A DNA stretch of 64,000 bases from Beijerinckiaceae bacterium. Lineage in GTDB: Bacteria > Pseudomonadota > Alphaproteobacteria > Rhizobiales > Beijerinckiaceae. The stretch covers positions 1 to 64,000 of the forward strand of contig CANBNG010000020.1 in the NCBI GenBank assembly GCA_947370975.1, in the 5' to 3' direction. Position numbers and translations under genes: made by a program. The notes beneath the pieces were generated by a model. That model searched no databases, was not told the origin of the DNA, and saw only the letters and a program-made list of their open reading frames with translations. Below are positions 60,615-64,000 of the stretch, piece after piece; position 1 is the stretch's first letter, and every line of letters begins with the position of its first letter.

Positions 60615-60859
60615 GCCGCCACCCAATTGCAAAGGGACTTTCCAACGCCGTTATGTTCTTTGACCTGAACTACAGTCTCTTTTGTATCTCGGCTCGACCA
60701 GGTGATCGGCTTAGCGACTGAGCAGAATGGGGCACGCTTTAAATCAATTGGCGCATCAATCCCGCTTGAAGCCGTCATTATCCCGCAGGATGCTATCGGG
60801 ATCGCGAGCAGCATTGGTGCGAACCTTGTCACGGGCCGCAGTAGCGTTAGAAATTTCAT
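60611..60859 (-). CDS. Small phage lipoprotein-like protein, probable outer spanin (Rz1-like)
   Basis: An 82-aa protein. A signal with lipobox-like LLAIPIASC (Cys about 25) makes it a likely lipoprotein. The remainder, DAPIDLKRAPFCSVAKPITWSSRDTKETVVQVKEHNGVGKSLCNW, recurs in lysis regions of alphaproteobacterial prophages, as far as I recall. It overlaps the preceding inner-membrane gene by 104 bases in another frame, the classic Rz/Rz1 arrangement. It would join the outer membrane to the inner spanin during lysis. Confidence 0.7.
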   Translation of the reverse strand: MKFLTLLRPVTRFAPMLLAIPIASCGIMTASSGIDAPIDLKRAPFCSVAKPITWSSRDTKETVVQVKEHNGVGKSLCNWVAA

Positions 60860-60989
60860 CGGCCTGACCTCGTAACGCGTCAGCCAAAAGGGAAGCCCCC
60901 ACGGAATCGATCAGCTTTCGTTCTTTGAGGTATGAAACCGCAAATCCCAAAAGCTGAACGACACCAAGGGCCAGTTTGAGCCAGTCCAT
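60756..60989 (-). CDS. Probable inner spanin (Rz-like)
   Basis: A 77-aa protein with an N-terminal membrane helix (WLKLALGVVQLLGFAVSYL) and a charged helical tail (ADALRGQADEISNATAARDKVRTNAARDPDSILRDNDGFKRD) that would lie in the periplasm. It is short for Rz, but topology and the overlap with the lipoprotein gene fit. Start and holin stop overlap (TAATG). Confidence 0.65.
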   Translation of the reverse strand: MDWLKLALGVVQLLGFAVSYLKERKLIDSVGASLLADALRGQADEISNATAARDKVRTNAARDPDSILRDNDGFKRD

Positions 60990-61165
60990 TAGGCCGCTGG
61001 GCTTGGCTTCTTGGATGCAACCGACCAGACTGCGACTGACAGGGTTGCAATTGCACCGGCAATGGTCGTCATTGTAGACGCATCAATGAGGCCCTTCCCA
61101 ACGAAATAGCCCCCAATGGCAGACATAACCGCGCGGACAATGCCGCCAACCTGATCACCGTTCAT
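60989..61165 (-). CDS. Phage holin (Pam3-gp28-like)
   Basis: A 58-aa protein translated from ATG 61165, with AGGAGA 7 bases upstream: MNGDQVGGIVRAVMSAIGG then YFVGKGLIDASTMTTIAG, and AIATLSVAVWSVASKK. Two short membrane segments are separated by a polar turn. The wording GKGL-DA-T-TTIAGA resembles the Pam3-gp28 holin family. It should form inner-membrane holes that release the endolysin next to it. It is too short for most gene finders. Confidence 0.8.
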   Translation of the reverse strand: MNGDQVGGIVRAVMSAIGGYFVGKGLIDASTMTTIAGAIATLSVAVWSVASKKPSPAA

Positions 61166-61177
61166 GCTATTCTCCTT

Positions 61178-61666
61178 CTAGGCTTCAGCCACGTTTGAGC
61201 GCGCCCCAGCGACTGTTGTCGGGAGTGGGACGGGCTCAATTGGAATTTTGATTTCAGAGGGCCAGCGGAAGGCCACAAAGTTCTCGCGCGGGAACGCTGC
61301 GACGGAAACCGCATCACCCTGATTGCCGCCAAGCAGGATGATCTGTGTCTTGTTCGCTCCGATAACGAAGCCAACGTGACCACCACCATCGCGTTTTTTT
61401 ACACCCACACAGCCGTAGAAGGGCCGGTCGAGCTTTTGACCCCACTTGGCATAATCAAGAGCCCAAAGGCTCCCGGTCGTTTCCAGTTTGGATTTTGCAA
61501 GAACAGCACCAACAAAAGCAGCGCACCAAGCCACGGCATCCTGTTTGACTTCAGGATGGCCCGCGAGGGCGTAAAGCTCGACAACTTTTGCGTTATTGCT
61601 CGCCCCTGCCCCTTCTTTGAGGCCGAGATAGGAGCTCGCCATTTGCATCCATACGGGTTCGGTCAA
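61178..61666 (-). CDS. Endolysin-like peptidase (TIGR02594/CHAP-like)
   Basis: A 162-aa protein. EPVWMQMASSYLGLKEGAG opens the TIGR02594-type fold. The catalytic Cys is in AVAWCAAFVGAVLAKS (about 48) and the His in GGGHVGFVIG (about 97), followed by LLGGNQGDAVSVAAFP. It probably cleaves a peptidoglycan peptide bond. No signal sequence, consistent with release by the adjacent holin. TTG 61666 has GAGG upstream; first ATG 61648 is an alternative. Confidence 0.85.
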   Translation of the reverse strand: MTEPVWMQMASSYLGLKEGAGASNNAKVVELYALAGHPEVKQDAVAWCAAFVGAVLAKSKLETTGSLWALDYAKWGQKLDRPFYGCVGVKKRDGGGHVGFVIGANKTQIILLGGNQGDAVSVAAFPRENFVAFRWPSEIKIPIEPVPLPTTVAGARSNVAEA

Positions 61667-61683
61667 AGCGCGCCTCGATCAAT

Positions 61684-61709
61684 AAAAAAGCCCGCCGAAG
61701 CGGGCCTTT
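61684..61709 (-). terminator. Terminator between tail genes and lysis cassette
   Basis: Minus strand GCCCGC-TTCG-GCGGGC with six T at 61684-61689. It separates the tail-fibre operon from the lysis genes. Confidence 0.88.
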
Positions 61710-61732
61710 GATAGGTGGACCTTCATCGAAAT

Positions 61733-61930
61733 TTAAAGCGCTGGATCAATAGGCGCCTGTGGGGTTGGGTCGATAAATGCTGCTGTTTTGCTGTCGTAAA
61801 TGAACCCGGTCGAGACATAATATTCATCAGGGAGGACAATTGCGGACATGCCAGTAGGCGCGACGGAGGTTCCATCCCAGACGATCAGGTTAACGACAAT
61901 ATTGTTCCCATTAAGAATTGCAGCTTTCAT
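61733..61930 (-). CDS. Small phage protein downstream of the tail fibre
   Basis: A 65-aa protein starting MKAAILNGNNIVVNLIVWDGTS and ending in a Pro-rich tail. Its ATG overlaps the tail fibre stop. Short proteins of this type (MKAAIL...VVN-IVWD) commonly follow phage tail fibre genes and may help assembly or be structural. I cannot assign an activity. Confidence 0.65.
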   Translation of the reverse strand: MKAAILNGNNIVVNLIVWDGTSVAPTGMSAIVLPDEYYVSTGFIYDSKTAAFIDPTPQAPIDPAL

Positions 61931-63255
61931 CAGGCATACTCCCACACACGGATGACACCCTGCGTTCCATCACCTCCGACGCCGCCATTATACGTGGCAC
62001 CAGATCCGCCAGCGCCATAGCCAGACCCATTAATGCCTGCGGCGACGTGATATGTGACCGGGCCACCGGAGCCAAAATAGGCAAAACCGGGATTGCCGCC
62101 TGCGGAGCCAATTTGACTGAACGTGCCGGAAGAGCCTCCAGAAATGCCCGTGCGCCCGCCTGCGATATTAAGGCTTCCACCCGTTGCAACACCGCCCGCC
62201 GCCGTCACGCCCGTGGACGATCCAATAGGCCCGCCCGTACCGCCGCCCGCTGATAGGACAGTCGAGCCGACGGTTAAGGTCGTAGCGCCGCCATTAGCTC
62301 CAGCCGTGCTTAGTGCTCCGCCGACCCCATAAGTGCCAACGGTGATTGCATACGCAGTCGAAGGCGACACAGCGATATACCCGGCGCAGCCAGCCCCGCC
62401 GCCGCCGCCGCTGCTACCGTAGCCGGTCCCTTGTCCACCGCCGCCACCGCCGCCGCCCCCAACGAGTTCAGCATATATAGCATTGCATCCGCTAGGCGAC
62501 GTGTACGAGGTGCCGGTTGTCAGGATCTGCGGTGCACGAAGTAGCCGCCCCGAAAATGCAATTGCCGCCCAGGTATTATCACCCCTGAAATAGGTCGATG
62601 CGGACGGAGTCCCTGTTGCGCTAAGCTTGGCAATCGTCACATTTGCATCGGCCAGCTTAATGGTTGTAACTGCCGCGTCGGCAAGCTTAGCTGTTGTGAC
62701 TGAACCATTAGCTTGGTCAACATAGCTGGTCAGGTGGAACTTGCCGAGGGTCGCGTCATAAACGACCATTTCGACGCTCCCAGCGACAACCTCCCCGCCG
62801 GTCATATTGACTGGGCCGGTAACTGTATCCTTAACGACCGGAATGCCGTTGACGGTTAGAGAGCTGCTGTTCGTATAACCGGCGATAAATTGGATTGTCT
62901 GGCCAGATTGAGACGAGAAATTCCCAGCAAGCACAACCTGAGCATTAGCAGTCCCGGTCGAGGTTCCGCCCCAAATGCTATTTGTCGATGAGGTATCAGC
63001 GGTCAACTGGTCCCAGATTGTATTTCCAAGCGAATCTTGAACTAACTGCCGATACGCGCCAGTTCCATAAATGACAGCTTCCCCTCGACCATCAAGAATG
63101 ACGGGGTTAGTGTTCAGAATTGTTGCCCCTGCGTCTTGGTATGTGTCTTTAGCTGTCGTAGTACCGGGGACGTAGTGGTACACTTTACCGCCGACGAGGG
63201 GTGCGCCCGTCGCATCGATAAATTGCTGTTTACCACGCGGCAAAAGAGTTGCCAT
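61930..63255 (-). CDS. Phage tail fibre with glycine-rich C-terminal domain
   Basis: A 441-aa protein. Residues 1-90 (PRGKQQFIDATGAPLVGGKVYHYVPGTTTAKDTYQDAGATILNTNPVILDGRGEAVIYGTG) match virion-attachment ends of podovirus tail fibres. A stalk region has the repeats TTAKLADAAVTTIKLADANVTIAKLSATG (about 185-215). The C-terminal part (about 245-441) has runs of Gly (GGGGGGGGGQG, SSGGGGGAGCAG) and fits glycine-rich receptor-binding domains. Gly codon repeats make the region prone to expansion or contraction. Confidence 0.85.
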   Translation of the reverse strand: MATLLPRGKQQFIDATGAPLVGGKVYHYVPGTTTAKDTYQDAGATILNTNPVILDGRGEAVIYGTGAYRQLVQDSLGNTIWDQLTADTSSTNSIWGGTSTGTANAQVVLAGNFSSQSGQTIQFIAGYTNSSSLTVNGIPVVKDTVTGPVNMTGGEVVAGSVEMVVYDATLGKFHLTSYVDQANGSVTTAKLADAAVTTIKLADANVTIAKLSATGTPSASTYFRGDNTWAAIAFSGRLLRAPQILTTGTSYTSPSGCNAIYAELVGGGGGGGGGQGTGYGSSGGGGGAGCAGYIAVSPSTAYAITVGTYGVGGALSTAGANGGATTLTVGSTVLSAGGGTGGPIGSSTGVTAAGGVATGGSLNIAGGRTGISGGSSGTFSQIGSAGGNPGFAYFGSGGPVTYHVAAGINGSGYGAGGSGATYNGGVGGDGTQGVIRVWEYA

Positions 63256-63286
63256 GGTGTTTAATCCTTCGATTTAAGGAGAACGT

Positions 63287-63523
63287 ATGGAACGTGCGTT
63301 GACTTTATTTCGAGCCTTTTTAGGCATTCTTGGCGTTATCATTTTTGCGCTGGGAATGAAGGGCTTGAAGCTGGCCATGGAGACTTATGGCGTCGGAGTT
63401 GGGCTTGGCTTCATGGCTGGCTTTGCCTTAGCCACAATCACGTTCTGGTCTTATGAAAAGATGACTGGGCGCAGTATGCTTACCGAGCATCTGGATGCTG
63501 AGTTCCAGAAGCCGAAAGAATAA
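63287..63523 (+). CDS. Small membrane protein on the opposite strand of the prophage
   Basis: A 78-aa protein with two hydrophobic segments (about 6-26 and 34-55) and a charged tail. AAGGAGAA stands 6 bases before ATG 63287, a very good ribosome site. It is reversed relative to all other phage genes here and its end overlaps the virion gene by 44 bases, features of a moron. Possible roles are superinfection exclusion or host-fitness functions; no homology is recognised. Confidence 0.65.
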   Translation: MERALTLFRAFLGILGVIIFALGMKGLKLAMETYGVGVGLGFMAGFALATITFWSYEKMTGRSMLTEHLDAEFQKPKE

Positions 63524-64000
63524 GATTTTGCGATCCTTTGTCAGCGAAGTTTGAAATTGCTCCACCCACTTTCGACACGGTGTTTTTCTTGTTCTGAAGC
63601 GCGATCAGCTTTTCTAAAATTTGGTCGCGTGTCTGCCCTTGAGCAGTGAGCACTCGCGCGATTTCAGCTTTCATTGGCTCACTAGATGTGCGGAAAATCA
63701 TTCCGATCACTGGGTCAACAAGCCACTCTTTTGCCTTCTGAAGGGCGAGGCCAGTTGCACTGGAGCTGGAAAGGTTAGTGCTGCCTGGGGTAGCATCCTC
63801 AAGCATTGCAGCAGCGGCCTGACGGCGAGCTCTTGCACTATTCTGAACAACTTCATTCGTTGTCGCAGCGAACCCGCGCTCCCTGTTCAAGGTTTCAAGC
63901 AGTTTGTTAACCGGCTCGTCCCCGAAGGCTGTTTTCAGATTAGCCGCAGCATAACCATCCTCGCCGCCTGCGAGCAGTTTGTTAAGGGTGACAGCATCGC
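63480..64000 (-). CDS. C-terminal part of a large phage protein (runs past window)
   Basis: An open frame from the window end to TAA 63480, at least 173 codons, with no start seen. The sequence is soluble and helix-rich: KLLAGGEDGYAAANLKTAFGDEPVNKLLETLNRERGF, ARARRQAAAAMLEDATPGS and AKEWLVDPVIGMIFRTSSEPMKAEIARVLTAQGQ. The place, upstream of the tail fibre, suits an internal virion or ejection protein, but identity needs the rest of the gene. Confidence 0.7.
   Translation of the reverse strand, partial: DAVTLNKLLAGGEDGYAAANLKTAFGDEPVNKLLETLNRERGFAATTNEVVQNSARARRQAAAAMLEDATPGSTNLSSSSATGLALQKAKEWLVDPVIGMIFRTSSEPMKAEIARVLTAQGQTRDQILEKLIALQNKKNTVSKVGGAISNFADKGSQNLILSASGTQHPDAR

Larger units (their letters stand above)
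58741..64000 (-). mobile_element. Prophage, late-gene end (left part only)
   Basis: From about 58.74 kb the DNA becomes more AT-rich and all genes but one lie compactly on the minus strand. They encode a tail fibre, endolysin, holin, spanins and other small phage proteins. No integrase, repressor, capsid or terminase is within the window, so the prophage extends to the right. The left boundary is placed between the HAD-UbiA start (58640) and the first phage-like gene (58876), where several inverted repeats cluster. An attachment site could not be defined. Confidence 0.85.

Overview
The window reads as chromosomal DNA of an alphaproteobacterium, most likely order Hyphomicrobiales (Rhizobiales). 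The evidence is GC-rich coding sequence, Omp2-type two-cysteine porins, DUF2336, DUF3126 and DUF6165 proteins, a FixK/FnrN-type regulator, and short palindromic repeats of the kind scattered in these genomes. The last 5 kb is visibly more AT-rich and is part of a prophage. I see no rRNA operon and no CRISPR array.

Layout. 1-5.3 kb: tuf (only its stop codon is cut by the window edge) behind tRNA-Gly, divergent tRNA-Tyr and rlmB, an MHS-type MFS carrier with a periplasmic insertion, and tRNA-Thr. 5.6-9.9 kb: a PilZ protein, a VanZ-like membrane protein, an exported protein and a membrane hybrid histidine kinase. 10.1-21.2 kb: a probable catabolic locus. A very compact operon encodes an ABC importer of the NitT/TauT type with a ThDP (thiamine diphosphate) decarboxylase/lyase gene placed between the permease and ATPase genes. 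It is flanked by two molybdenum-hydroxylase large subunits and a gamma-resorcylate-decarboxylase-like amidohydrolase. 21.3-23.6 kb: an FNR-type regulator with a matching FNR box, a winged-helix protein and NAD kinase.

23.6-32.6 kb: a rearranged porin region. An IS110-family element with a candidate bridge RNA lies against a palindromic repeat. It is followed by a decayed copy of a TPR/glycosyltransferase-like gene, then three porin genes, DUF6165 and the intact TPR gene. Porin copies 1 and 3 with their downstream TPR genes appear to be a duplication. 32.9-51.7 kb: mostly housekeeping and small regulatory genes (CitE-like lyase, nitroreductase and flavin reductase, BrnTA toxin-antitoxin, thrS, an orphan tricarboxylate receptor, yidD, an IscU-like scaffold, folE, hisI, patatin, CBS, rhomboid, PilZ, gamma-carbonic anhydrase, a tandem DUF3126 protein, cysE). 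51.7-58.6 kb: a flavin monooxygenase, a second orphan receptor, then a cell-surface group (GT-A-like glycosyltransferase, polytopic membrane protein, SMR-like flippase, HAD-UbiA fusion) suggestive of polyprenyl-phosphate sugar metabolism.

58.7 kb to the end: the late-gene end of a prophage on the minus strand. Reading in the direction of transcription: a virion or ejection-type protein, a glycine-rich tail fibre, a TIGR02594-like endolysin, a small holin, an overlapping inner/outer spanin pair, a small membrane protein and a metallophosphoesterase. One small membrane protein gene on the opposite strand looks like a moron. The integrase and the right end are outside the window.
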